NCBI GenBank assembly: GCA_944325495.1
Contig: CALVAD010000001.1
Span: 1 to 64,000 of the forward strand
DNA from: an uncultured Bacteroidales bacterium
Lineage (GTDB): Bacteria > Bacteroidota > Bacteroidia > Bacteroidales > UBA932
DNA length: 64,000 nucleotides
Direction: 5' to 3'
Shown: positions 1 to 6,653 of the stretch, one piece after another
Position numbering within the stretch: the stretch's first letter is position 1
Layout: every line of letters begins with the position of its first letter
Made by a program: the position numbers and the translations under genes
The notes under the pieces: model-generated
The model's input: only the letters and a program-made list of their open reading frames with translations
Told to the model about the DNA's origin: nothing
Databases searched by the model: none

Positions 1-199
1 CGTTGGGGTCGTCAGGTCTTGCCGCCGCCAGCGTCAGGTTCCCTCCGTCCGACACCAGCAGGAGGAGCCTGTCGTCCCTCCCGAGACCTATCCTGGCTAT
101 CATCGCCCTGTTGAGGCTTATCCCGGCCGCGGTGACCCCGAATGTCTCTTCCGCCTGCCTGCAGCCCCGTCTCTGCTGCTTCAGCACCCTGTATCCCAT
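1..199 (-). CDS. Partial small protein of unknown function, cut by the window edge
   Basis: The frame opens at an ATG at 199 on the minus strand behind a clear GAGGAGG ribosome-binding site and stays open to the window edge, so only about 66 codons are seen. The peptide starts MGYRVLKQQRRG and is basic at the N-terminus, then hydrophobic and acidic (RLLLLVSDGG). Its start overlaps the last codons of the upstream 71-aa gene, which fits a compact phage or ICE operon. I do not recognise a family. Confidence 0.5.
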   Translation of the reverse strand, partial: MGYRVLKQQRRGCRQAEETFGVTAAGISLNRAMIARIGLGRDDRLLLLVSDGGNLTLAAARPDDPN

Positions 200-396
200 G
201 GCTGTCCCTCCTCTCCGGTTATCTCGTCGGTGTAAAGGCTCTCAAGGAACACCAGCACGCAGATGAAGCTGACTCCCAGCAGCCCGGACGGGCCGAGACA
301 GGCCCCAACGAAGGCCGCGACCGCCCCTGCGAGCCATAAGGCCAGCCACAACGCGGAGGCGGCCGTAAGCCGTTTTGTTCTTCTTTCCGTTCCCAT
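181..396 (-). CDS. Small membrane protein, 71 aa
   Basis: The short protein has a basic N-terminus (MGTERRTKRL) and two hydrophobic segments at about residues 12-30 and 34-50, ending in an acidic tail. It is probably an inner-membrane protein with two helices. It lies just after a tRNA-like element and overlaps the next gene by 19 nt. No family is recognised. Small two-helix proteins in such operons can be holins, superinfection-exclusion proteins or conjugation accessories, and nothing here decides between them. Confidence 0.45.
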   Translation of the reverse strand: MGTERRTKRLTAASALWLALWLAGAVAAFVGACLGPSGLLGVSFICVLVFLESLYTDEITGEEGQPWDTGC

Positions 397-418
397 TGCT
401 GTTGAATATTTTGGTTTG

Positions 419-500
419 TCCGGAGGGAGGGAGTCGGACCCTCATGGTATGGTCACAGGACAGCCGGTCGCATAAGAATTCGGGCCTTCCCCGCCTCCGG
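419..500 (-). tRNA. tRNA-like element with non-canonical middle, 82 nt
   Basis: Read on the minus strand, a perfect 7-bp acceptor stem (CCGGAGG / CCTCCGG, discriminator A) encloses a perfect T arm (GAGGG-TCCGACT-CCCTC). A D-like hairpin CGGG-gaagg-CCCG follows the acceptor. The region where an anticodon arm should be has no 5-bp stem with a 7-nt loop; it has only TATG/CATA pairing around a large loop. CCA is not encoded. It is therefore tRNA-shaped in the acceptor/T half but is unlikely to decode. Confidence 0.5.
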
Positions 501-581
501 AACGGAATCCGCGCATCGCTGCGGGGAGTCCGCACAGGCTGTCCCTTGCAAACTAAATCAGGCACTTGCAGTTTGCGGTTG

Positions 582-639
582 TGCCGGAGCGGGGTTCGAA
601 CCCGCAGCGCCGCCACCCTTGTCGGGACGACTTCCGGCA
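582..639 (-). tRNA. Short tRNA-like element lacking an anticodon arm, 58 nt
   Basis: On the minus strand a perfect 7-bp acceptor (TGCCGGA / TCCGGCA) and a perfect T arm (GCGGG-TTCGAAC-CCCGC) are present, but only 27 nt separate acceptor and T arm. Those 27 nt hold one small hairpin (GTCG-TCC-CGAC). A full tRNA needs about 42 nt there. It may be a truncated pseudo-tRNA or a deliberate mini-tRNA mimic. It lies about 80 nt upstream of the other tRNA-like element, in the same transcription direction. Confidence 0.5.
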
Positions 640-655
640 TAAGATTCAAGGCTGT

Positions 656-874
656 TTATTTCTCCCTGCCAGGCATCCGAAGGGTTGTGACGCCATAGGT
701 CTTGTCGAGAAACTTCTCGACATCCTTTTTCTTGTACATGTAGATCTTGCCTATCATCGTGTACGGCAATCCCATCATGCGCCACCGCTGGTGCAACCGG
801 TGGTCCTTGATTCCCGTGAACTCGGCCAGCCCGGGGCTCCCCTTGACATAGCCGTGGTATTCCCTCGGTCCCAT
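656..874 (-). CDS. Small helix-turn-helix (excisionase/MerR-like) protein
   Basis: The 72-aa frame starts at ATG 874, nine bases after an AGGAGG ribosome-binding site, and overlaps the preceding gene's stop (TGATG). The sequence (KGSPGLAEFTGIKDHRLHQR, then YMYKKKDVEKFLDKT) has the look of a winged-helix excisionase/HTH_17 protein: a helix-turn-helix with an RWRMMGLPY recognition stretch and a final YMYKKKDVEKFL helix. Such proteins serve as excisionases or early regulators of integrated elements. The assignment comes from sequence pattern only. Confidence 0.55.
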   Translation of the reverse strand: MGPREYHGYVKGSPGLAEFTGIKDHRLHQRWRMMGLPYTMIGKIYMYKKKDVEKFLDKTYGVTTLRMPGREK

Positions 875-1071
875 CACGCTATCCTCCTGACCGTTATCGT
901 CCCGGCCTTGCGGTCGGTCGAGGTGCTGAACCTCCTCCTCCACGCCGGGCCATACGTCGACACCACCGAGCGCACATAACCGAGACGCTCTATCGGGAAC
1001 GTTCTGATTTCTCCGGTCTCGAGTCTGCGGATCTCCCCCAGAACCGATCCCTCAATCTCTTTTCCTGCCAT
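874..1071 (-). CDS. Small basic protein of unknown function, 65 aa
   Basis: The gene sits between two other tiny leftward genes, ends inside the start codon of the next (TGATG overlap) and starts 2 nt after the previous stop. The product is basic, with a patterned C-terminus (STYGPAWRRRFSTSTDRKAG) suggesting beta strands. That pattern resembles small early proteins of Bacteroidales phages, but no function is known to me. Confidence 0.5.
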   Translation of the reverse strand: MAGKEIEGSVLGEIRRLETGEIRTFPIERLGYVRSVVSTYGPAWRRRFSTSTDRKAGTITVRRIA

Positions 1072-1073
1072 AT

Positions 1074-1280
1074 CTATTCGTTGATTTTAAGATTTCCGTT
1101 GATTATGAACTTCCTTCCGCACTCGCACACCACATGCGTGTCCGTCACCCTGACCACCTTCCGCGTCACCTCGTCGTGAGTGACGAAGGATCCGTTCTGG
1201 ATGTCACCTGACAGGTGGTACCTGCCTCCTATGATGATCTTTTTGACCTGCTTCGCGATAGCCGTTCTCGTGCTGCTCAT
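1074..1280 (-). CDS. Small early protein of unknown function, 68 aa
   Basis: This is the first gene of the leftward operon, divergent from the repressor at 1387. It has a basic helix (TAIAKQVKKI), then a beta-rich part with a CEC motif (THVVCECGRKFIING) resembling a half zinc ribbon. It is probably under direct repressor control from the 1315-1353 region. No family is recognised. Confidence 0.5.
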   Translation of the reverse strand: MSSTRTAIAKQVKKIIIGGRYHLSGDIQNGSFVTHDEVTRKVVRVTDTHVVCECGRKFIINGNLKINE

Positions 1281-1328
1281 TTTGATATATCGCTAAATGT
1301 TTATAACTTTCAAGTGCGAAGATAGGAT

Positions 1329-1353
1329 ATTTGTTTGTAATTTCCAAACAAAT
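1329..1353. promoter_or_regulatory. Repressor operator and divergent promoter region
   Basis: A perfect inverted repeat, ATTTGTTTG-7 nt-CAAACAAAT, lies between the leftward early operon and the repressor gene. On the minus strand TTTG inside the right arm is followed after about 20 nt by TATCTTCG, a near match to the Bacteroidetes -7 box. A repressor bound here would therefore cover the leftward promoter. A further ATTTGTTTG copy lies inside the repressor gene at 1535-1543. Confidence 0.55.
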
Positions 1354-1386
1354 TATTTGTAAAACCGAAAAAAGATATTACTTAAT

Positions 1387-2034
1387 ATGGACGAGAATCA
1401 AAGGGTAAAGAAAGTGATAGAGGTTCTCAAACAGGGTAAATATATCCGTAATCAACAAGATTTTACGGAGCGTATCGGTGCAGACAAGAGCACAATATCA
1501 CAAGTCGTAAACGGGAGAATCTCTGTTCCAAATAATTTGTTTGGAAAAATTTCCAAAGTCTTTCCTCAATTTAACATAGATTGGCTGCTCACCGGCGAGG
1601 GCGAGATGCTGAAGACCTCAACGGAACAGACGGAGACAACTCCTTACACGGTGCCCCTCGTCCCCATCTCCGCCCAGGGCGGCTCGTTCAATGACTTCGT
1701 GGTTTCCGTGAGGGACAGCGACTGCGAGAAGGTGATATCCCCGGTGAAGCATGTCGACTTCGCGCTGACGGTGACAGGCGACAGCATGGCTCCCGAGTAC
1801 CCGGGCGGAAGCCAGGTCCTCGTCAGGAAGGTCAACGAGAGGGCGTTCATCGAGTGGGGCCGCGTGTATGTCCTCGACACCTGCAACGGAACCGTGATCA
1901 AGAAGCTCAACCCCGGAAGGGACGACGACGAGGTGCTGTGCGTGTCCGTGAACCCGGACTACCAGCCCTTCTACGTGAAGCTCTCCGACGTTTACGGCCT
2001 CTACCGGGTGATGATGTGCATGACGTTGAAATAA
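1387..2034 (+). CDS. LexA/CI-type repressor: XRE helix-turn-helix plus S24 peptidase
   Basis: The 215-aa protein has an N-terminal XRE-type HTH (about residues 15-58, RIGADKSTISQVVNGR) and a C-terminal S24 self-cleavage domain (about 90-205). The catalytic serine is in GDSMAPEY (S133) and the lysine in GTVIKKL (near K172); an AQGG stretch near residue 97 may be the cleavage site. It is expected to hold the element silent and be inactivated on DNA damage. The first 200 bp are AT-rich and the rest GC-rich, so the two domains look joined from different sources. The methyltransferase follows 6 nt after the stop. Confidence 0.9.
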   Translation: MDENQRVKKVIEVLKQGKYIRNQQDFTERIGADKSTISQVVNGRISVPNNLFGKISKVFPQFNIDWLLTGEGEMLKTSTEQTETTPYTVPLVPISAQGGSFNDFVVSVRDSDCEKVISPVKHVDFALTVTGDSMAPEYPGGSQVLVRKVNERAFIEWGRVYVLDTCNGTVIKKLNPGRDDDEVLCVSVNPDYQPFYVKLSDVYGLYRVMMCMTLK

Positions 2035-2040
2035 AGACTG

Positions 2041-3135
2041 ATGAAAGGTATTCTGAATAATTCCCATAGGGGGGGGCGGAACGCCCAGCTCCATGGAGCC
2101 AAGAAGGCGAAGGACGACGAGTTCTACACCGAATACGTCGACATTGAGAACGAACTCGCCCACTACACGGAGCATTTCCGTGGCAGGACTGTTCTCTGCA
2201 ACTGCGACGACCCGCGGATAAGCAACTTCTTCAGATATTTCGCAAACAATTTCGACTATCTCGGACTCAGGCGCGTCATAGCCACCTGCTACCGGAACTG
2301 CCAGCCGGATCTCTTCAGCAGCATGTCCGACGAACACGCCGTATATCTTGTCTACGACGGCAACGGAGGCAAGCCGACTCCGGACTTCTCCAAGGCCGAC
2401 GTGCTGCCGCTCGAAGGTGACGGCGACTTCCGCAGTCCGGAATGCGTGCGTCTTCTGGATCAGGCGGACATAGTGGTCACGAACCCGCCCTTCTCCCTGT
2501 TCCGCGAGTTCGTCGGCCTTCTGGAACAGCACGGGAAGAAGTTCCTCGTGCTCGGAAACCAGAACGCGATCACATACAAGGAGATATTCCCGCTGATAAA
2601 GTCAAACCGCCTGTGGCTCGGCTACAAGTCCGGAGACATGTCCTTCAGGGTGCCGGCGGACTCCGAGCCGCGGAAGACAAGATTCTGGATCGACGAGAGC
2701 GGGCAGAAGTGGAGGAGCATGGGGAACATCTGCTGGTTCACCAACCTTGACATAAGCAAACGGCACGAGGAGCTCCTGCTATGGAGGAAATACCGGCCGG
2801 AGGACTATCCGAAGTACGACAACTACGACGCCATCAACGTCGACAAGGTCGCCGACATCCCAGTCGACTACGACGGAGTCATGGGCGTGCCCATCACATT
2901 CCTCGACAAGTACAACCCCGACCAGTTCGAGATCGTCGAGTTCCGCAAGGGCAGCGACGGCAAGGACCTGGTCTACAGCACTCGGGGGGGGGCGGATACA
3001 GCCTTACTTCAGGATTCTCGTCCGACGACGTCAATTCCGGGGATGATCAAGAATGCGGAGGGGAGCATAGGCGGAGGCGCCGGGAGGACGTACGCACGGA
3101 TACTGATTCGTCGACTGCCATCCCGGGGGTGCTGA
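2041..3135 (+). CDS. EcoRI-family adenine-specific DNA methyltransferase with poly-G tracts
   Basis: The 364-aa protein matches the EcoRI-methylase family from its start (KKAKDDEFYTEY) through CNCDDPRISNFF to the catalytic NPPF motif (about residues 149-152), so it should methylate adenine using S-adenosylmethionine. A G8 tract lies at codons 10-12 (2069-2076) and a G9 tract near the 3' end (2984-2992). After the G9 tract the current frame reads a tail ending TYARILIRRLPSRGC. One G fewer gives a short tail with PYFRILVRRR; one G more gives a tail ending HTYKRILIRKLKQ at 3209. It heads a probable restriction-modification pair with the nuclease 4 nt after the longest version. Confidence 0.85.
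   Translation: MKGILNNSHRGGRNAQLHGAKKAKDDEFYTEYVDIENELAHYTEHFRGRTVLCNCDDPRISNFFRYFANNFDYLGLRRVIATCYRNCQPDLFSSMSDEHAVYLVYDGNGGKPTPDFSKADVLPLEGDGDFRSPECVRLLDQADIVVTNPPFSLFREFVGLLEQHGKKFLVLGNQNAITYKEIFPLIKSNRLWLGYKSGDMSFRVPADSEPRKTRFWIDESGQKWRSMGNICWFTNLDISKRHEELLLWRKYRPEDYPKYDNYDAINVDKVADIPVDYDGVMGVPITFLDKYNPDQFEIVEFRKGSDGKDLVYSTRGGADTALLQDSRPTTSIPGMIKNAEGSIGGGAGRTYARILIRRLPSRGC
2069..2076 (+). repeat. Poly-G tract (G8) in the methyltransferase 5' end
   Basis: Eight consecutive G residues encode the RGG at codons 10-12. A gain or loss of one G would shift the frame to an early stop, and I see no other start codon upstream in either alternative frame. Tract length could therefore act as an on/off switch. 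Confidence 0.7.
2984..2992 (+). repeat. Poly-G tract (G9) before the alternative C-terminal tails
   Basis: Nine consecutive G residues lie at the junction of the conserved methyltransferase body and its variable tail (…YSTRGG). Downstream, all three frames stay open to a tail with the family's terminal RILxR motif. Confidence 0.75.
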
Positions 3136-3209
3136 ACCATCCGCGGGAGACCCTCCTCAACGGGAGGCACACCTACAAGCGAATACTCATACGCAAGCTA
3201 AAACAATAA
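2996..3209 (+). repeat. Three tandem divergent copies of the methyltransferase C-terminal unit
   Basis: Motif Y-x-R-I-L-(I/V)-R is encoded three times, with its tyrosine codons at 3005, 3091 and 3174 (spacings 86 and 83 bp, neither a multiple of three). The copies are therefore in three different frames: PYFRILVRRR, TYARILIRRL and TYKRILIRKL. Units two and three also share an upstream IPG block (IPGMIKNAEG and IPGVLNHPRE). Each IPG block is encoded by the same DNA as the end of the preceding unit in another frame. Stops for the three frames are near 3050, 3135 and 3209. Confidence 0.75.
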
Positions 3210-3213
3210 CGCC

Positions 3214-4314
3214 ATGAAAATCGAACTGAAACAGATTCCGGTACGTGAACTTATAGACGGGTACGTGAACAACGACGAGGAGGGAGTGCTCGGATACGGA
3301 GGGAGGCTGAACATACGCCCGCCGTACCAGCGCGAGTTCATCTACAAGACGGAGCAGAAGCGGGCAGTCATAGAGAGCGTAATGAACGGCTTCCCCCTCA
3401 ACGTCATGTACTGGTCGGTCAACGGAGACGGAACCTTCGAAATCATCGACGGCCAGCAGCGCACGATGTCGATATGCGAATACTGCAAGAGCAACACGTC
3501 CTTCGGCTTCAAGATCGGCGGAATGGAACGCGGCTTCCATAACCTCACCGAAGACCAGAAGGAGAAGCTGCTCGGATATCCGCTGATGGTCTACCTGTGC
3601 GAAGGCACCGACAGCGAGAAGCTCGCCTGGTTCGACGTGATCAACACCGCCGGAGAGCAGCTCACAAAGCAGGAACGGCGGAACGCCGTATACAGCGGCA
3701 GCTGGGTGACCGACGCCAAACGCTACTTCAGCAGGAGCAGCTGCGTCGCGAAGCAACTGGGCGGGCAGTACATGAGCGGCAGGCCGGAACGCCAGGAATA
3801 TCTCGAGACTGCCATAAGCTGGATTTCCGGCGGGAAAATCGAACAGTACATGCAGAAGCATCAGCATGATCCGAACGCCAACGAGCTCTGGCTCTACTTC
3901 AAGCGGGTGATAGACTGGGTTGAGGTCACCTTCAGGACATACAGGAAAGAAATGAGGTCTGTCGACTGGGGCCCGCTCTACAATGAGTACGGCTCAGTTC
4001 CTCAAGATTCCGACGCTCTGGAAAAAGAAATCGCCGCCCTGATGATGGACGAAGACGTCCAGAAGAAGTCGGGCATATACCCCTATGTACTCACAGGCAT
4101 AGAAAAGCACCTCAACTTGCGCGCATTCCCCGACAGCATGAAGCGTGAGGCATACGAGCGGCAGGAGGGAAGATGCGCGCGCTGCGGCAAACAGTTCGAC
4201 ATTTCGGAGATGGAGGGCGACCACATCGTACCGTGGAGCAAAGGCGGCAGAACCGTCCCGGAGAACTGCCAGATGCTCTGCGCCGACTGCAACCGCCGCA
4301 AGTCAGACGCATGA
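3214..4314 (+). CDS. DUF262 plus HNH nuclease, probable restriction enzyme
   Basis: The 366-aa protein starts with a DUF262 (ParB-like NTP/DNA-binding) domain showing PPYQREF (about 36-42) and DGQQRT (79-84). It ends with an HNH domain (about 319-366): CARC, GDHIVPW, then CADCNRRK, giving a complete zinc-finger HNH site. Proteins of this build cut DNA in GmrSD-like or other modification-dependent or restriction systems. It lies 4 nt after the longest methyltransferase frame, so the two are probably co-translated as a restriction-modification pair. Whether it cuts unmethylated or modified DNA cannot be told from sequence. Confidence 0.85.
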   Translation: MKIELKQIPVRELIDGYVNNDEEGVLGYGGRLNIRPPYQREFIYKTEQKRAVIESVMNGFPLNVMYWSVNGDGTFEIIDGQQRTMSICEYCKSNTSFGFKIGGMERGFHNLTEDQKEKLLGYPLMVYLCEGTDSEKLAWFDVINTAGEQLTKQERRNAVYSGSWVTDAKRYFSRSSCVAKQLGGQYMSGRPERQEYLETAISWISGGKIEQYMQKHQHDPNANELWLYFKRVIDWVEVTFRTYRKEMRSVDWGPLYNEYGSVPQDSDALEKEIAALMMDEDVQKKSGIYPYVLTGIEKHLNLRAFPDSMKREAYERQEGRCARCGKQFDISEMEGDHIVPWSKGGRTVPENCQMLCADCNRRKSDA

Positions 4315-4419
4315 CCGGAACCGTATACCCATTACCTCCTCAAAATTAGTGGATTACAACTACGGCTTCAATCATATTGCAGTTTCCTTCGTATTTTTCG
4401 CCCAGCCTGTAATAGAGTG

Positions 4420-4449
4420 TTGCTTCGTCATTTAATTTGAGTATATTTG
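4420..4449 (+). promoter_or_regulatory. Bacteroidetes-type promoter for the protease pair
   Basis: TTG at 4420-4422 and TATATTTG at 4442-4449 are separated by 19 nt, matching the Bacteroidetes sigma-ABfr consensus. The stretch 4432-4451 (ATTTGAGTATATTTGCT) is repeated at 5646-5662, upstream of the next operon, so both cargo operons may be controlled alike. The AT-rich gap 4315-4419 before it shows no other feature. Confidence 0.6.
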
Positions 4450-4480
4450 CTTTTAGAACACCTACAGCAAATCAACAGAC

Positions 4481-4654
4481 ATGGATCACAATTTATCAGA
4501 GCAATATTCTCAGCTGATGCGCGACTACAGACCGTCCCCGTATGTCACGACAGAATGGCCCATGAAAGACGGCATGTACCAGCAGTATTCAGGCTATGAA
4601 GATAACAGCCCCAGTGTGTCCGGCACTTCCATAAATCTCTCCAAACCTTTTTAG
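4481..4654 (+). CDS. 57-aa protein next to the SDH-type protease
   Basis: An open frame from ATG 4481 to TAG 4652-4654 begins about 24 nt after the predicted transcription start and ends 2 nt before the protease start, strongly suggesting a translated partner. The peptide begins MDHNLSEQYSQLMRDYRP and is rich in Tyr, Ser, Pro and Gln with no membrane segment. It looks like a disordered adaptor, inhibitor or substrate peptide. I know no family for it. Confidence 0.55.
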   Translation: MDHNLSEQYSQLMRDYRPSPYVTTEWPMKDGMYQQYSGYEDNSPSVSGTSINLSKPF

Positions 4655-4656
4655 CG

Positions 4657-5595
4657 ATGCCAAGCTGGAGCGAACTTCTGAACACTGCCCGAGAAGAGAG
4701 TTCTCGAGCGAACAACCCCGGTGTAGGGCTAAACTATCTTGTCGAACAGAAAAGCAAATATATAGCAAAACTGACCGAACTGACAGGCCGAAATACGATT
4801 CTGTATTTCTCGTCATTCCTTCATAAGCAACCTTCGCAGGAACTTGTCATAAACGACAAGGACATAAACGCCTTTATGGAGAATGTCTATAAACTGGATA
4901 AAACGAAAGGCCTGGATCTCATTCTCCACACTCCGGGAGGTGAAATTGCCGCAGCCGAACAGATCATCTACTATCTTCATTCGATTTTCAATGACGACAT
5001 ACGGGCAATCATTCCTCAAATGGCCATGTCCGCAGGCTCTATTATTGCCGTCTCCTGCAAAACAATAGTTATGGGCCGTCAATCATGCCTCGGGCCATTT
5101 GACCCTCAAATCAACAACATGCCGACCCAGTCCGTCGTCAGTGAATTCTATAAGGCTGTCAACGACATAGCGAACAATCCCGCGAGTCTCGGACTCTGGC
5201 AGACAATAATCTCAAAGCTTACGCCTACATTCCTTACCACATGCGAGCAGGCAAACGAACTATCAGAAGAACTTACAAACAACATCCTGGCTAAATCCGG
5301 CTACGACGAAGACACGAAAAAAAGAATAAAGGAGACTTTCGGAAAAAGCCAGAACAGCAAGACTCACAGTCGTCATATAAACCGAGATAAATGCCGGGAG
5401 GCGGGGCTCGCCATAGAAGACCTTGAGGCGAACCAGGATATCCAGGACGCCGTTCTCAGCATCCACCATTGTTGCATGATACTTTCCGAGCAAACCCCAA
5501 TAATGAAAATAGTGGAGAACAATATCGGAGGAGCCTACGTCGTTCAGCAACCTCAAATTCAAGTGCCAAACATTCTACCGATGCAGCACAAATAA
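4657..5595 (+). CDS. SDH-type serine protease (ClpP/crotonase fold)
   Basis: The 312-aa protein fits the serine dehydrogenase proteinase family of the ClpP/SppA crotonase clan. It has an oxyanion-loop TPGGEIAAAEQI (about residues 92-103), a nucleophile in MAMSAGS (about 122-128) and the family's LGPFDPQ block (about 145-151). There is no signal peptide or transmembrane helix, so it should be cytoplasmic. These genes often sit in mobile or defence islands, and the neighbours here support that. Substrate and partner are unknown; the 57-aa upstream gene is the natural candidate. Confidence 0.8.
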   Translation: MPSWSELLNTAREESSRANNPGVGLNYLVEQKSKYIAKLTELTGRNTILYFSSFLHKQPSQELVINDKDINAFMENVYKLDKTKGLDLILHTPGGEIAAAEQIIYYLHSIFNDDIRAIIPQMAMSAGSIIAVSCKTIVMGRQSCLGPFDPQINNMPTQSVVSEFYKAVNDIANNPASLGLWQTIISKLTPTFLTTCEQANELSEELTNNILAKSGYDEDTKKRIKETFGKSQNSKTHSRHINRDKCREAGLAIEDLEANQDIQDAVLSIHHCCMILSEQTPIMKIVENNIGGAYVVQQPQIQVPNILPMQHK

Positions 5596-5630
5596 ATCGG
5601 GCCACAGAATCATGTAGATTTTATCTATTG

Positions 5631-5660
5631 TTTGTATGTAAATAAATTTGAGTATATTTG
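5631..5660 (+). promoter_or_regulatory. Bacteroidetes-type promoter for the HATPase/STAS operon
   Basis: TTTG at 5631-5634 and TATATTTG at 5653-5660 have an 18-nt spacer. The surrounding sequence repeats that of the 4420-4449 promoter. Confidence 0.6.
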
Positions 5661-5696
5661 CTCAAATGAAGTCCGCTATACATTCGTGCATAGTAC

Positions 5697-5718
5697 AGCC
5701 GCTCCTGTAGCGGCTTTT
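5697..5718 (+). terminator. Terminator-like hairpin in the leader of the HATPase gene
   Basis: AGCCGCT-cctgt-AGCGGCT forms a perfect 7-bp stem followed by TTTTATTT. It lies after the promoter and before the gene at 5750, so it may attenuate that transcript. A 14-codon frame (ATG at 5667) ends inside the hairpin, as in leader-peptide attenuators, though this may be chance. Confidence 0.5.
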
Positions 5719-5749
5719 ATTTGCCACTGGTCAAAGACTTGGTTGCGAC

Positions 5750-6643
5750 ATGAAGATAAAAGAGAAAATAAATGTGAATCAAGCAAAGCTGTCCGCAGGC
5801 TTGAGCGCAGCTCTTCGCATCTGCACGCAGGTCGCAAGCAGTCCCGATAAGGCGGACGAGGTCGATTTATCGGATGTGGACTTCGTCACTCCGACATTTG
5901 CGCTTCCGTTCCTTGTCTTTGCTGACGGGTATGTCAAGGACATATCCATGACCAACGCCAGCTCTTATCTTCGAAGCATTCATTTCGAGTCGCGAGGCGT
6001 GGACTCCGGAGCTATGAGGCCGACAGAGTTCGCGGCGTTCATCGAGTGTTATTCACGAAAGAGGTTCGTCCCGATAGTCAGATTCCCTTCGCAGAAGACA
6101 CGAATCTCCGACAGGGATCGCATTCTGTCTGCAGTCGAAAACATCCTCGTAAAACAGACCGGATGGAAATCAAATGTCACTCATGGAATAAAATACATGC
6201 TGAGCGAAATGACGGACAATATATCCGAGCATTCCAGATCTGAATACGGTTATATTTTCGCCCAATGCTATCCAACATACGGCTACGCCGACATATGTCT
6301 CGGAGACGCGGGAATAACCGTGCTCGGCAGTTATCAACTGGCTGACAACAACGAGATCCAAACGGACATAGAGGCGCTGAAAGCGGCCAACAAAGGTGTA
6401 TCGACAAAGAACCTGCCCGAATCCGAGAACCGGGGCTACGGACTCATCACTTCGAGAGAAATGCTGGTCAGCGGACTTGGAGGACAGTACCTCATGCTTT
6501 CAGGTGATGCCGTTTATGTCGACACTCCCAATGGAGGCGGGTACATCGAAATCCCCGGGGGCATAAGATTCAAGGGAACGGTGATTGCATTGCGATTGCC
6601 ATACCGCAATGATAAATTCAGCTATCTTAATTATTTGGAATAA
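5750..6643 (+). CDS. HATPase-domain protein with STAS-like N-terminus
   Basis: In the 297-aa protein the N-terminal 110 residues include DLSDVDFVTPTFALPFL, like a STAS/anti-anti-sigma strand-helix unit. The C-terminal part is a GHKL ATPase: N box SEMTDNISEHS (near 147-157), G1 box CLGDAGITV (near 183) and G2 box NRGYGLITSREM (near 224). There is no histidine-kinase phosphoacceptor or receiver domain, so it resembles a partner-switching anti-sigma kinase. It is paired with the STAS-like gene 10 nt downstream. The target is unknown. Confidence 0.75.
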   Translation: MKIKEKINVNQAKLSAGLSAALRICTQVASSPDKADEVDLSDVDFVTPTFALPFLVFADGYVKDISMTNASSYLRSIHFESRGVDSGAMRPTEFAAFIECYSRKRFVPIVRFPSQKTRISDRDRILSAVENILVKQTGWKSNVTHGIKYMLSEMTDNISEHSRSEYGYIFAQCYPTYGYADICLGDAGITVLGSYQLADNNEIQTDIEALKAANKGVSTKNLPESENRGYGLITSREMLVSGLGGQYLMLSGDAVYVDTPNGGGYIEIPGGIRFKGTVIALRLPYRNDKFSYLNYLE

Positions 6644-6653
6644 CGGAGGTATT

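Noticed and set aside
1618..2532. A 304-codon minus-strand open frame across the repressor and methyltransferase genes
   Set aside because: It crosses two well-supported plus-strand genes and shows no recognisable domain.
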